A stretch of 64,000 nucleotides of DNA from Tolypothrix sp. NIES-4075 (GTDB taxonomy: Bacteria; Cyanobacteriota; Cyanobacteriia; Cyanobacteriales; Nostocaceae). Under the pieces are notes generated by a model. It was not told where the DNA came from. It saw nothing but the letters and a program-made list of their open reading frames with translations, and did not search any database. The position numbers were made by a program, and so were the translations under genes. Shown here in pieces: positions 36,294-45,953 of this stretch (position 1 is its first letter; each line of letters begins with the position of its first letter). Where the stretch lies: the NCBI RefSeq assembly GCF_002218085.1, contig NZ_BDUC01000015.1, positions 1 through 64,000 of the forward strand. Reading direction: 5' to 3'.

Positions 36294-36760
36294 AGATGCT
36301 GTTTGCTTGTTTTCAAGAGTGAAACGCACTCGCAGCCTGGGGTTCTGCAAAGGGTTGCGGAGTTTTTGAGGGATACATCCAAAGCTAATGGTCTGTTTCA
36401 TTAGTTTTGCGGGCTTGTAGTGAGCGATTTATCGCTCAAACAAGCACTCTTCGTGCTGACTACGTATCCATCAAAATTAATGGGACAGACCACTAATAGT
36501 CCACCACAGCAATTTTGATGGTCTGCAAGATCCCCGACTTCTTGAAGAAGTCGGGGATCTGACCACTCGTAACCCTTCATAGTTGATGTAGGGAACTACT
36601 AATTGTACTTGTCGATCGCCTGCTTAAAGCTGTTGTCCTTCTTTACACACGTTAAATGCGATGTCTACGACGGGCTACGGATAAAAGAAAACTGAGTTAG
36701 AAAAAGCTGATTTGTGGGCAAACTACTTTTAATAAATAGCTGATTTAACGTTGATGAAGT
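36294..36760. other. intergenic region with repeats
   Basis: 467 bases. Holds small palindromes GAGCGATTTATCGCTC (36422-36437) and a 57-bp repeat (36509-36565). No other signal before the kinase gene; no clear ribosome site at ATG 36761. Confidence 0.55.
36509..36565. repeat. 57-bp interspersed palindromic repeat, copy 2
   Basis: Identical over all 57 bases to 12085-12141, including the GATCCCCGACTTC stem. Perfect identity at 24 kb distance indicates recent copying or gene conversion. Confidence 0.8.
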
Positions 36761-39700
36761 ATGAATACAGCAGTTGAGCCGATGGACAAGCTTTTAGGCT
36801 ATCGAATTAGCGAACAACTTTATGCAGGCTCTAGAACCTTAGTTTATCGTGCTATTCGAGAAGCGGATCAACTTCCAGTGGTCATCAAACTGCTTCAGCA
36901 GGAGTATCCCACCTTTAACGAACTGCTGCTGTTCCGTAATCAGTATACTATTGCTAAAAATCTTGACCTACCTGGTATTGTTCATCCCTACAGTCTAGAA
37001 GCTTACCGCAACAGCTATGCTTTGGTAATGGAGGATTTTGGCGGTATTTCCCTCAGAGATTGGATGAACACAAGAACGGAGAGCAACCAATCCACTCTGA
37101 CAGAGTTCTTGGACATTGCGATCGCTCTGAGCAATATTCTTGATGGACTCTATCGCCATCGAGTTATCCACAAAGACATCAAGCCTGCTAACATCCTCAT
37201 TAACCCAGAAACTAAGCAAGTCAAGTTAATTGACTTTAGCATTGCCTCTGTTTTACCCAGAGAAAGCCGGGAAATTTACAGTCCTAATGTTTTAGAAGGT
37301 ACTCTTGCCTACCTTTCCCCCGAACAAACCGGACGGATGAATCGCGGAATTGACTATCGCAGTGATTATTATTCTCTCGGCGTTACCTTCTATGAATTGC
37401 TGGCTGGACATCTACCCTTTGAGTCTAACGATCCGATGGAGTTGGTTCACTGTCATATTGCCAAGCAACCAGAACAATTAAGAGGTAGGAGGGATGAAGA
37501 AATTCCTCAAGTTCTTTGTGAGATTGTGATGAAATTGATGGCGAAAAATGCTGAAGAACGCTATCAAACAGCATTAGGGCTGAAATTTGATTTAGAAAAA
37601 TGTTTGTCTGAATTTCAGGAAACTGGCAGGGTTAAATCCTTTAAATTAGGTGAGCGGGATATTTGCGATCGCTTCATTATCCCAGAAAAACTTTACGGTC
37701 GCCAAGCCGAAGTTGAAAATTTACTGGATGCCTTTGAGAGAGTCAGCCAGGGAAACACTGAAATTATGTTAGTTGCAGGTTTCTCTGGGATTGGCAAAAC
37801 TGCTGTGGTTAATGAAGTCCACAAGCCAATTGTGCGACAACGGGGTTATTTCATTAAAGGTAAATTTGACCAGTTCCAGCGCAACATTCCTTTCTCTGGC
37901 TTTGTGCAAGCTTTTCGAGAGTTAATACGGCAACTGCTGAGTGAAACTGATGCCCAATTTGAGCAATGGAAGCGCAAAATTCTCTCTGCTTTGGGTGAGA
38001 ACGGACAAGTGATGATTGAGGTGATTCCAGAACTGGAAAGTATGATTGGTAAACAGCCACCTGCGCCGGAAATTTCTGGAAATGCGGCACAAAATCGCTT
38101 CAATTCGCTGTTTTTAAAGTTAACTCAAGTCTTCACTGCATCAGAACATCCATTAGCGATCTTTATTGACGATCTGCAATGGGCAGATTCTGCTTCTTTA
38201 AAGTTAATGCACTTGTTAATGAGCGAAGCTGACATCGGCTATCTACTGTTAATTGGTGCTTATCGAGATAACGAAGTCAACCCAGTACATCCGCTTATGC
38301 TGACTTTAGAAGAGATTCAAAAGTTAGGTGCTACAGTCAATACGATTACCTTATTACCCCTCGATCGGGTTTCTATCAATCATTTGGTTGCAGATACATT
38401 AAGTTGCTCTTTAGCTTTAGCCACACCCTTAACAGAATTAGTCTTGAGCAAAACTAAAGGTAATCCTTTCTTCAGTACCCAGTTTCTCAAGGCACTACAT
38501 CAAGATCAACTAATTACATTTAATTTTAATGGTGGTTATTGGGAATGCGATATTGCTCAGGTGCGATCGCTCGCTCTTACTGATGATGTCGTAGAATTCA
38601 TGGCAATTCAACTTCAGAAGTTATCAACCAAAACTCAAGAAGTTTTCAAGTTAGCAGCTTGTGTAGGAAACCAATTTGATTTAAAGACATTAGCGATCGT
38701 CCATGAAAAATCCCAGTTGGAAACAGCCACAGATTTTTGGAAAGCATTGCAAGATGGATTGATTATCCCTACCAATGAGGTCTACAAATTCTACCAAGAG
38801 GAGTCAGAATTTACAATTAAGGATTCAGAGTTGAAGCAACACAATTTTCCTGATTCCTGTTATTACAAATTTCTCCACGATCGGGTTCAGCAAGCTGCTT
38901 ATTCTCTGATTCCTGAATCTCAAAAGAAAGCTACTCATTTAAAAATTGGGCAATTACTCTTAAATAATACATCATCTGAAGTTCTTGAAGCCAGCATTTT
39001 TGATATTGTTAATCAGTTAAATGAGGGGATTGATATAATTCATGAACCAGCCCAAAAATCTCATCTGGCTCAACTGAATCTAATTGCTGGGAAGAAAGCC
39101 AAAGCTTCAACCGCTTATAGAGCAGCAGTTAAGTATTTCGCATTGGGCAGACAATTGCTAACAGAAGAAAGTTGGCAAGCTAACTATAAACTCACGTTTG
39201 AATTATATAAAGAGTCTGCGGAGTGTGAATATTTAACTAGCGATTTTAGTCAAGCAGAGACATTATTTAATGTAGCATTAAATCGTAGCCAAGATAAATT
39301 TGAAAAGGCAGACATTTATGCTATTGAGATGTACCTGAAAATGACTCAAGGTGAAAACATCGAAGCTAGTATTAAATCTGGACTGAAAGGTTTGAGCATC
39401 ATGGGGATGCATCTGCCTGTTACTTCTGAAGAACAGCAAGCTGCCATCGAAACTGAACTTCAAGAATTAACAGCTAAACTTGCAGTAATTCCCACAGCAA
39501 ATTTATTCAATTTGCCTGAGATGATAGATCCAGAGAAGAAAGTTTGCATGAGTCTTTTAGCTGATCTTTGGGCAGCAGCTTACATGGGAGGAGATCAATA
39601 CCTCAGTTGTTTGGCTCCTCTATTAATGATCAGTTTATCGTTGAGATATGGCAATGCAGAAAGCTCTGGTTTTGCTTACTGTTTATATGGAATGAATCTG

Positions 39701-42649
39701 GCAAATCAAGGAAATTATCAAACGGCTTATGAGTTCGGTACATTAGCACTAAAACTTGACCGTCACTTCAATAGCACCCAATTTATTTTTAAGACCAATA
39801 ATATCTTTGCCCACACCACAAATCCCTACAATCAGCATTTAAAAACGAATTTACCACTTTCTCAGCAATCATTCCAAATATGTCAAGAAACTGGAAATTT
39901 GGTGTTTGGTGTTTGGGCGGTTTCCTTTTTGATTTGGGCAATGTTAATTAAAGGCGATCGCCTCTCAGATGTTTACGCGGAAACTGAAAAATATCTGAGT
40001 TATGTCCAACAGGTTAATGATGCCAATATGCTGTATGCATTTACTTTACAGCGGCAGTTTTTATTGAGTCTGCAAGATATATCTAAAACCACCGATTTAT
40101 TAGACGATCGCCATGACGAAGATATTCCCTATATCGAAGTGTGGAGACAGAAGAATAACTTTGAACATGGAATTAATTGGTACTGCTTTCTCAAAATCCA
40201 ATTGTCGTACCTTTATGGTCGCTACGCAGATGCTGTGGAAGCAGCAGAAGAAGCTGAGAAAACGCTTGGTTGTAACTCTGGTTTCTTCCCAATTATTCAG
40301 TATCATTTCTATTATCCACTCAGTTTGATAGCTCTCTATCCCAATGTGACATTAGAGAAGAAAAAGCAGTATTGGGACATTATTCGAGAGCATCAACAAA
40401 TTCAGAAAACCTGGGCGAATAGTTGTCCAGACAACTTTCTACATCGATATCTCTTGTTATCTGCGGAAATAGCAAGAATTTCTGGCAAGTATATGGATGC
40501 AATCGAATCATACGATCGCGCCATTGCTAAAGCCAAAGAAAACGAATATGTCAACGAAGAAGCTCTCGCTAACGAACTTGCAGCCAAGTTTTATTTAGAA
40601 TGGGGCAAAGAACGCATTGCCCAAGAGTATTTAATTAATGCTTACTATTGCTACACCCGTTGGGGCGCTAAAGCCAAAGTTGATGACTTAGAACAGCATT
40701 ATCCACAACTGCTAGCCCCGATTTTACAACAAAGGCGTTCACCACTCACACCCAATGAGACGTTCGCAAATATTGACAGCATTAATACCTTTCACCCAAG
40801 CATTCATAAATCAGTAACCTCTAGCAGCAACACATCAGTAATGCTAGATTTGGCAACAGTTTTAAAAGCTTCTCAGACTCTCTCCAGTGAAATTGAACTT
40901 GATAAATTACTTACGAAGCTGCTGCAAGTGGTGATTGAAAATGCTGGAGCAGATAAGTGTGCGTTACTACTACTTAAAGAAGGTAGATTGGTAGTTGAGG
41001 CAACTGCTCAAGTTGGGCAGCATTCAACGGTGTTACAGTCCATTTTTATGGAAGATAGTGCAGACGTTCCTCATAGCCTAATTTACGCCGTCAAACGCAG
41101 CCTGCAATTTACCGTCATCACTAATATAACAATGCATCCGGCGCTAATGGCTGACCCCTACATAATTCGTCAGCAACCAAAAAGCTTGCTGTGTACACCA
41201 ATTTTCTATCAAGGCAAACTCTTAGGGATTTTGTATTTAGAAAATAATCTTACTACTGGGGCGTTTACAAGCGATCGCGTCGAAATTCTTAATCTATTAT
41301 GTACTCAAGCTGCAATTTCATTAGAAAATGCCCGACTTTATCAGCAAGCACAAGATACTCTAGAAAACCTTGGACAGACTGAACAATTTTTACGGTTAAT
41401 TATCAACAATATCCCCCAGCATGTTTTCTGGAAAGACCGCAATAGTGTTTATTTAGGATGTAACCAGAAATTTGCTCAAATTTCTGGTGTAGGAGTGCCA
41501 GAAAATATTATTGGTAAAACAGACTACGACCTTCCCTGGATTCGTGCAAAATCAGATTATTATGTAGAGCGCGATCGCCGCATTCTGGAGTCTGGACAAG
41601 CTGAACTCAACATTATTGAGACCATCCAGAAAGTAGACGAAAAACAAACATGGTCGAATACAAATAAAATTCCCTTACGAGATAGAGAAGGAAACGTTTT
41701 TGGCATCCTTGGTACCTCTGAAGACATCACCGAACGCCATGAAGCACAACAATTGCTACAACAGCAAAAGCAACAATTAGAAGAAGCGTTACAAGAACTC
41801 CAAACGATGCAATTGCAATTAGTGCAGGGTGAAAAAATGTCTGCACTTGGTAATTTAGTCGCAGGTGTTGCCCATGAAATCAACAATCCTGTCGGCTTCA
41901 TTGCTGGCAACTTACAACCAGCAAAAGATTATGTCAAAGATTTGCTTGGTCTAATTAATCTTTATCAAGAAAAGTTTCCTAATCCCGGCTCAGATATTCA
42001 AGATGAAATTGATGCTATCGACCTGAATTATGTACGCGAAGATTTACCTAAATTGCTGGACTCAATGAAATTAGGTGTTAGCTGTATCCGCAGTATTAGT
42101 ATTAGTTTGCGAACCTTCTCTAGAGCAGATAAGGATTATAAAGTTCCTTTTGATATTCACGAAGGCATTGACAGTACTATTCTGATTCTCAGACACCGTT
42201 TAAAAGCTAATGAAAACCGTCCAGCAATTGAGGTAGTGAAGAATTATGGCAAACTACCCCTAGTGGAATGCTTTGCTGGACAACTTAACCAAGTGTTTAT
42301 GAACTTGTTAGCAAATGCCATTGATGCACTTGAACAATACAATACAGAACGGAGTTTGGAAGCGATTCTTGCCAACCCCAATTGCATCACCATTCAAACC
42401 CGTGTAGCAGACTCAGGTCAGAATATTTTGATTAAGATTGCTGATAACGGGGTGGGGATGTCACCGGAGGTTAAACAAAAAGTATTTGACCATTTGTTCA
42501 CCACCAAGGCTGTAGGAAAAGGCACTGGATTAGGATTAGCGATCGCTCGTCAAATTATTGTAGAAGCACATGGCGGTTCACTCTCTTGTACTTCCGAACT
42601 TGGAAAAGGTACAGAGTTTGTCATTCAAATCTCTACTCAACAAAAATGA
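36761..42649 (+). CDS. hybrid Ser/Thr kinase - AAA ATPase - GAF - PAS - histidine kinase
   Basis: 1962 residues, HstK-like cyanobacterial sensor. Ser/Thr kinase about 10-280 with catalytic HKDIKPAN (137-144); the metal motif is DFS (LIDFSIA), not DFG, as in this family. AAA_16-type ATPase from about 320: Walker A GFSGIGKT (near 343), IFIDDLQWAD. Helical TPR-like region about 720-1330. GAF about 1365-1525. PAS about 1545-1665. Coiled coil, then H-box AGVAHEINNP (His about 1705), N-box NQVFMNLLANAIDAL, and FTTKAVGKGTGLGLAI in the ATP lid. Cytoplasmic. Signal and output unknown. Followed after 101 bases by a membrane histidine kinase with the same H-box, probably one operon. Confidence 0.93.
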   Translation: MNTAVEPMDKLLGYRISEQLYAGSRTLVYRAIREADQLPVVIKLLQQEYPTFNELLLFRNQYTIAKNLDLPGIVHPYSLEAYRNSYALVMEDFGGISLRDWMNTRTESNQSTLTEFLDIAIALSNILDGLYRHRVIHKDIKPANILINPETKQVKLIDFSIASVLPRESREIYSPNVLEGTLAYLSPEQTGRMNRGIDYRSDYYSLGVTFYELLAGHLPFESNDPMELVHCHIAKQPEQLRGRRDEEIPQVLCEIVMKLMAKNAEERYQTALGLKFDLEKCLSEFQETGRVKSFKLGERDICDRFIIPEKLYGRQAEVENLLDAFERVSQGNTEIMLVAGFSGIGKTAVVNEVHKPIVRQRGYFIKGKFDQFQRNIPFSGFVQAFRELIRQLLSETDAQFEQWKRKILSALGENGQVMIEVIPELESMIGKQPPAPEISGNAAQNRFNSLFLKLTQVFTASEHPLAIFIDDLQWADSASLKLMHLLMSEADIGYLLLIGAYRDNEVNPVHPLMLTLEEIQKLGATVNTITLLPLDRVSINHLVADTLSCSLALATPLTELVLSKTKGNPFFSTQFLKALHQDQLITFNFNGGYWECDIAQVRSLALTDDVVEFMAIQLQKLSTKTQEVFKLAACVGNQFDLKTLAIVHEKSQLETATDFWKALQDGLIIPTNEVYKFYQEESEFTIKDSELKQHNFPDSCYYKFLHDRVQQAAYSLIPESQKKATHLKIGQLLLNNTSSEVLEASIFDIVNQLNEGIDIIHEPAQKSHLAQLNLIAGKKAKASTAYRAAVKYFALGRQLLTEESWQANYKLTFELYKESAECEYLTSDFSQAETLFNVALNRSQDKFEKADIYAIEMYLKMTQGENIEASIKSGLKGLSIMGMHLPVTSEEQQAAIETELQELTAKLAVIPTANLFNLPEMIDPEKKVCMSLLADLWAAAYMGGDQYLSCLAPLLMISLSLRYGNAESSGFAYCLYGMNLANQGNYQTAYEFGTLALKLDRHFNSTQFIFKTNNIFAHTTNPYNQHLKTNLPLSQQSFQICQETGNLVFGVWAVSFLIWAMLIKGDRLSDVYAETEKYLSYVQQVNDANMLYAFTLQRQFLLSLQDISKTTDLLDDRHDEDIPYIEVWRQKNNFEHGINWYCFLKIQLSYLYGRYADAVEAAEEAEKTLGCNSGFFPIIQYHFYYPLSLIALYPNVTLEKKKQYWDIIREHQQIQKTWANSCPDNFLHRYLLLSAEIARISGKYMDAIESYDRAIAKAKENEYVNEEALANELAAKFYLEWGKERIAQEYLINAYYCYTRWGAKAKVDDLEQHYPQLLAPILQQRRSPLTPNETFANIDSINTFHPSIHKSVTSSSNTSVMLDLATVLKASQTLSSEIELDKLLTKLLQVVIENAGADKCALLLLKEGRLVVEATAQVGQHSTVLQSIFMEDSADVPHSLIYAVKRSLQFTVITNITMHPALMADPYIIRQQPKSLLCTPIFYQGKLLGILYLENNLTTGAFTSDRVEILNLLCTQAAISLENARLYQQAQDTLENLGQTEQFLRLIINNIPQHVFWKDRNSVYLGCNQKFAQISGVGVPENIIGKTDYDLPWIRAKSDYYVERDRRILESGQAELNIIETIQKVDEKQTWSNTNKIPLRDREGNVFGILGTSEDITERHEAQQLLQQQKQQLEEALQELQTMQLQLVQGEKMSALGNLVAGVAHEINNPVGFIAGNLQPAKDYVKDLLGLINLYQEKFPNPGSDIQDEIDAIDLNYVREDLPKLLDSMKLGVSCIRSISISLRTFSRADKDYKVPFDIHEGIDSTILILRHRLKANENRPAIEVVKNYGKLPLVECFAGQLNQVFMNLLANAIDALEQYNTERSLEAILANPNCITIQTRVADSGQNILIKIADNGVGMSPEVKQKVFDHLFTTKAVGKGTGLGLAIARQIIVEAHGGSLSCTSELGKGTEFVIQISTQQK

Positions 42650-42750
42650 ATAGTTCTGAGTTTAGTTAACGTAATGCGTAGCCCGTGCTAACTACTTTTT
42701 ACTCAAAACTCTTGATTTTTGTCTTTTAAGTTTTAAAGAATAAACCGACA

Positions 42751-44670
42751 ATGATGCTTAAATTACGTAAAACTTGGTTGAAAATCAACCACCGATGGTA
42801 TGCCCTAACCAATAAAAAATACTCCTCATGGAAATGGCGATCGCGAAATTTACTATTATTATCAATTGTGGTAATTCTATCCATTAGTATTACCGCTACA
42901 GCCATCACTAGTTACAAAATTGTTAAAGAGTTGTTGCTCGCTAGTCTCAAAGAACAAGTACTGTTAGAAACACACCAAGGTCAGAATGATATTGATAACT
43001 GGTTAGCCATTCGTAAGACAGAAATTAAAACTTTGGCAAATTCTGCTGTGGTGCGATCGCTAGATTGGTCTGTGATGGAACCTTACTTGCAATCTGAGTT
43101 GAAGCGGCTGCAAACGTTTTTGCTCATGGGGTTCGTAACACCGGATAGTGCATTAATTAATACTCATGGAGATCATCTCAATGTTAAAGACCGAGAATTC
43201 TTTCAGCGGAGTATGACGGGTGAAACGGTAGCTGCCGATCCAATTATTGGACGCACAACTAAACAGTTACAGATTCAAATTAGTACTCCGATTCCTGCCG
43301 AAACAGGCATAAAGCCAGCAGGTGTGTTAATGGGAGGAATTCCAATTAATCGGGTAGTTGAGGTTATTAGCAATTTACATGAAGGTAAGGGCAGCTATGC
43401 CTTTGCCCTGAATTCTCAAGGAGTTCCCATTGCCCATCCCAACACGGAACTAATTGGTACAGCCGAAAAAGCCGCTCAGAGTTTCCTCAATTCGCCCAAT
43501 CCCAGGTTAGCGGAAATTACTCAAAAGATGGTAGCTAAACGCACAAGTATTGAATTGGCTCAACTGGATGGGAAGTGGAGCTATGTTGCTTACACTCCCC
43601 TTAGAGAAGCAAATTGGTCGTTAGCCTTGATTGTGCCACAAGAAAATATTGAATCGCCATTGCAGGCGTTGAATTTGTTAGCTACGGTTTTAGGAGGATT
43701 GCTGGTGGTTGGGTTGATCGGTGCATGGCGACAGGTGCAATTATATGAACAAATTCGCGATCGCGCCTTGATTTCCAGCCAGCAAGCGCAGGAACTCAGC
43801 AAAACCTTGAAAGAATTGCAAAATACCCAAGCTCAACTCATCCACACCGAAAAAATGTCTAGCCTAGGACAATTGGTTGCTGGGGTGGCACACGAAATCA
43901 ATAATCCTGCCAATTTTATTCATGCGAATCTCAACCATGCAAGCGTTTACAGTCAAGATATCCTCGATTTGCTCAAGCTTTATCAACAAACCTACCCAAA
44001 TCCTACCCCAGAAATTAGCGATCGCGCCCAAGACCTTGATATTGAGTTTCTAGCAGAAGATTTACCTAAGTTAATGGCATCAATGCAAGTGGGAACCAAA
44101 CGCATTCGTGAAATTGTGCTGTCCCTGCGTAATTTCTCCCGTCTCGATGAAGCAGACATGAAATTTGTAGATATTCATGAAGGATTAGACAACACTCTGA
44201 TGATTTTGAACCGTCGTCTGATAGCCACGCCTAATCAATCGGAAATTCAGATCGTTAAGAAATACGGTGATTTACCCCAAGTAGAATGCTACGCAGGGCA
44301 ACTCAATCAGGTGTTTATGAATATTCTGGTGAATGCGATCGATGCACTGGAAGAAGCCAGCCAAAAACGGAGTTTTGAGGATATTAAAACTAACCCTAAT
44401 AAAATTAAGCTGCAAACGCAACTTGACAAATCAAGTCATTACGCGATCGTTCAGATTTACGATAATGGTATTGGGATGTCTGAGTATGTCAAGCAACGGG
44501 TATTTGACCACATGTTTACTACTAAACCTGTGGGCAAAGGAATCGGATTAGGAATGGCGATCGCCTATCAAATTATCGTAGAAAAACATGCAGGAACTAT
44601 TGAAGTTGATTCTACCCCAGGATGTGGTACAGAGTTTACCATTCGTATTCCTTTAACAAGTAAAAAGTAA
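42751..44670 (+). CDS. membrane sensor histidine kinase with Cache-type sensor
   Basis: 639 residues. TM1 about 33-55 and TM2 about 310-330 enclose a periplasmic dCache-like domain (ADPIIGRTTKQLQIQISTPI, GSYAFALNSQGVPIAHPN). A coiled coil and H-box VAHEINNPANFI (His about 381) follow, then NQVFMNILVNAIDALEE, DNGIGMSEYVKQRVF, FTTKPVGKGIGLGMAI. The kinase core closely resembles that of the preceding hybrid kinase, suggesting duplication. No response regulator is in the window. Start: ATG 42751 (first of two). Confidence 0.92.
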   Translation: MMLKLRKTWLKINHRWYALTNKKYSSWKWRSRNLLLLSIVVILSISITATAITSYKIVKELLLASLKEQVLLETHQGQNDIDNWLAIRKTEIKTLANSAVVRSLDWSVMEPYLQSELKRLQTFLLMGFVTPDSALINTHGDHLNVKDREFFQRSMTGETVAADPIIGRTTKQLQIQISTPIPAETGIKPAGVLMGGIPINRVVEVISNLHEGKGSYAFALNSQGVPIAHPNTELIGTAEKAAQSFLNSPNPRLAEITQKMVAKRTSIELAQLDGKWSYVAYTPLREANWSLALIVPQENIESPLQALNLLATVLGGLLVVGLIGAWRQVQLYEQIRDRALISSQQAQELSKTLKELQNTQAQLIHTEKMSSLGQLVAGVAHEINNPANFIHANLNHASVYSQDILDLLKLYQQTYPNPTPEISDRAQDLDIEFLAEDLPKLMASMQVGTKRIREIVLSLRNFSRLDEADMKFVDIHEGLDNTLMILNRRLIATPNQSEIQIVKKYGDLPQVECYAGQLNQVFMNILVNAIDALEEASQKRSFEDIKTNPNKIKLQTQLDKSSHYAIVQIYDNGIGMSEYVKQRVFDHMFTTKPVGKGIGLGMAIAYQIIVEKHAGTIEVDSTPGCGTEFTIRIPLTSKK

Positions 44671-44689
44671 AAATTCAAACTTGTTCAAT

Positions 44690-44770
44690 AGACCTCTTGC
44701 ATAAATATTTTTTGTCTCACGCACCAGACGCAAAGAAAAACTCTAAAATTATGACTTTTGCAAGAAGTCT
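44690..44770. mobile_element. miniature inverted-repeat element, copy B (81 bp)
   Basis: Ends AGACCTCTTGCA and TGCAAGAAGTCT, flanked by AAT on both sides (44687-44689, 44771-44773). The interior differs from copies A and C (TTTTTTGTCTCACGCACC..., no GTTCCCT repeats), so it is a second subtype sharing ends only. Inserted 20 bases after the histidine kinase stop. Confidence 0.8.
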
Positions 44771-44784
44771 AATCAAATTGAGCC

Positions 44785-45287
44785 TCAAGAAGGAATGCAA
44801 GTCAAAGTGCGATATCTTTGTAAGCGTTGATTTAGAGTTCCTGTGTGTAACTCAAACAAATGATTATCATAGTCGTAAAAATATAAGGAACGCCCTTATC
44901 CTTCTACACGATTTCGACTTTCTTTAACATCTACCCCAAGACTCCTAACTCTGGCAGCATAGAGTTCGTAGTCGTCTTCGGTTATTTTAAAAGCTACATG
45001 GTTATAAGTTTTCTCTGGTAAAGAATCACCTTCCATGATGGCAATCCATAAGTCATTTATGAGGAAGAATTTTTCCTTTGAGATGGAGAAAGTTTGCTCA
45101 CCACTAGAATAAATCTCCTCAGCATCAAATATTAATACAAGAGACTTCTTGCAGAAGTAGGGAACAGGGAACAGGGAACAGGGAACAGAACGTCGTAAAA
45201 TCTCATTTTTGCAAGAGGTCTAAGGAATTTTGTCATCTTCTCCAAGTCCCTGACGATGAATGTGATATGGCTAATTCCTTGGATCAT
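44785..45287 (-). pseudogene. fosfomycin-resistance-like VOC protein (FosX/FosB type), interrupted
   Basis: From ATG 45287: MIQGISHITFIVRDLEKMTK, then the miniature element C. After it the same frame resumes with FDAEEIYSSGEQTFSISKEK, NDLWIAIMEGDSLPEKTYNH, and (after an in-frame TAA at 44896-44898) GRSLYFYDYDNHLFELHTGT. Removing element plus one duplication (83 bases) restores the frame exactly. Family ligands HIT, YNH and FELHTG are visible. Two lesions, insertion and nonsense, make it a pseudogene. Confidence 0.82.
45142..45221. mobile_element. miniature inverted-repeat element, copy C (80 bp)
   Basis: Inverted relative to copy A: AGACTTCTTGCA ... TGCAAGAGGTCT, flanked by AAG on both sides (45139-45141, 45222-45224). 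The interior matches copy A but has three GTTCCCT heptamers instead of five. Lies inside the FosX-like gene. Confidence 0.85.
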
Positions 45288-45335
45288 TCTTCTTCAATAC
45301 ATGCCGTATGGACGTGCGCTTCAGGTTAGGTTCGG

Positions 45336-45764
45336 TTAAAGCTCCGTTGCTGAACACTCTTGGAATTCCATTTCCAAAGCGACAGATAGATTTCTGTATG
45401 CCTTTACTTCGATCGCATTTCCGCTCGGATCGCTTAATAGCATCTTCGCTTGCTCTGCGTCGGTACCCACACCAGAAACATTTGGCTTTACCTTGAACTG
45501 AACCCTCATTTGATCAAGCCGATTTGCAAGAGCCTCCCAATCATTCCACGCTAAAACCGCACCGAAGTGACGCACACCATGTTCTCTCATCGGTAAAAGC
45601 TCAGAGGGTCGTTCATGCAAAGTAATCTGAGCTTCAAAGAGAAATATGTCGAGCCACTTGTCACGGACACGACCGACTTTGGCACCGAAGGTGGTGACAT
45701 AAAAGTTCTTAGATTCTTCTAAGTCTCGGACGCTTAAGGCAAGATGAAAGATTGGACGAAACAT
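45336..45764 (-). CDS. VOC family protein
   Basis: 142 residues from ATG 45764 (GTG one codon earlier). MFRPIFHLALSVRDLEESKN, ITLHERP, HFGAVLAWNDW and DPSGNAIEVKAY fit a single-domain glyoxalase-like protein with ligands H7/H8-type, H51 and the last Glu. Function unknown. The C-terminal tail NLSVALEMEFQECSATEL runs past the domain and may be extra sequence. Confidence 0.8.
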   Translation of the reverse strand: MFRPIFHLALSVRDLEESKNFYVTTFGAKVGRVRDKWLDIFLFEAQITLHERPSELLPMREHGVRHFGAVLAWNDWEALANRLDQMRVQFKVKPNVSGVGTDAEQAKMLLSDPSGNAIEVKAYRNLSVALEMEFQECSATEL

Positions 45765-45829
45765 CACTTGATCAAAAGGCTTGGCGACTTATAACAAACT
45801 ATCATTAAATTTTGACTGCGTTATAGTTA

Positions 45830-45869
45830 CATCGCTCGAATTAAAAATTAATTTTTAATTCGAGCGATG
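45830..45869. promoter_or_regulatory. perfect 40-bp palindrome
   Basis: Arms of 20 bases without loop: CATCGCTCGAATTAAAAATT and its exact complement. Lies 84 bases after the ssuC stop and 66 bases before the VOC start, both on the minus strand. As RNA it gives a strong stem and may terminate the sulfonate-transport transcript; as DNA it could bind a dimeric regulator. Confidence 0.55.
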
Positions 45870-45953
45870 CAATGGTCATTTTTCCAACTCATTTCAATCA
45901 TAGTTTAGTTAATATATTTATTAAATATTGCATATTAAATTGCCTACTATTAT

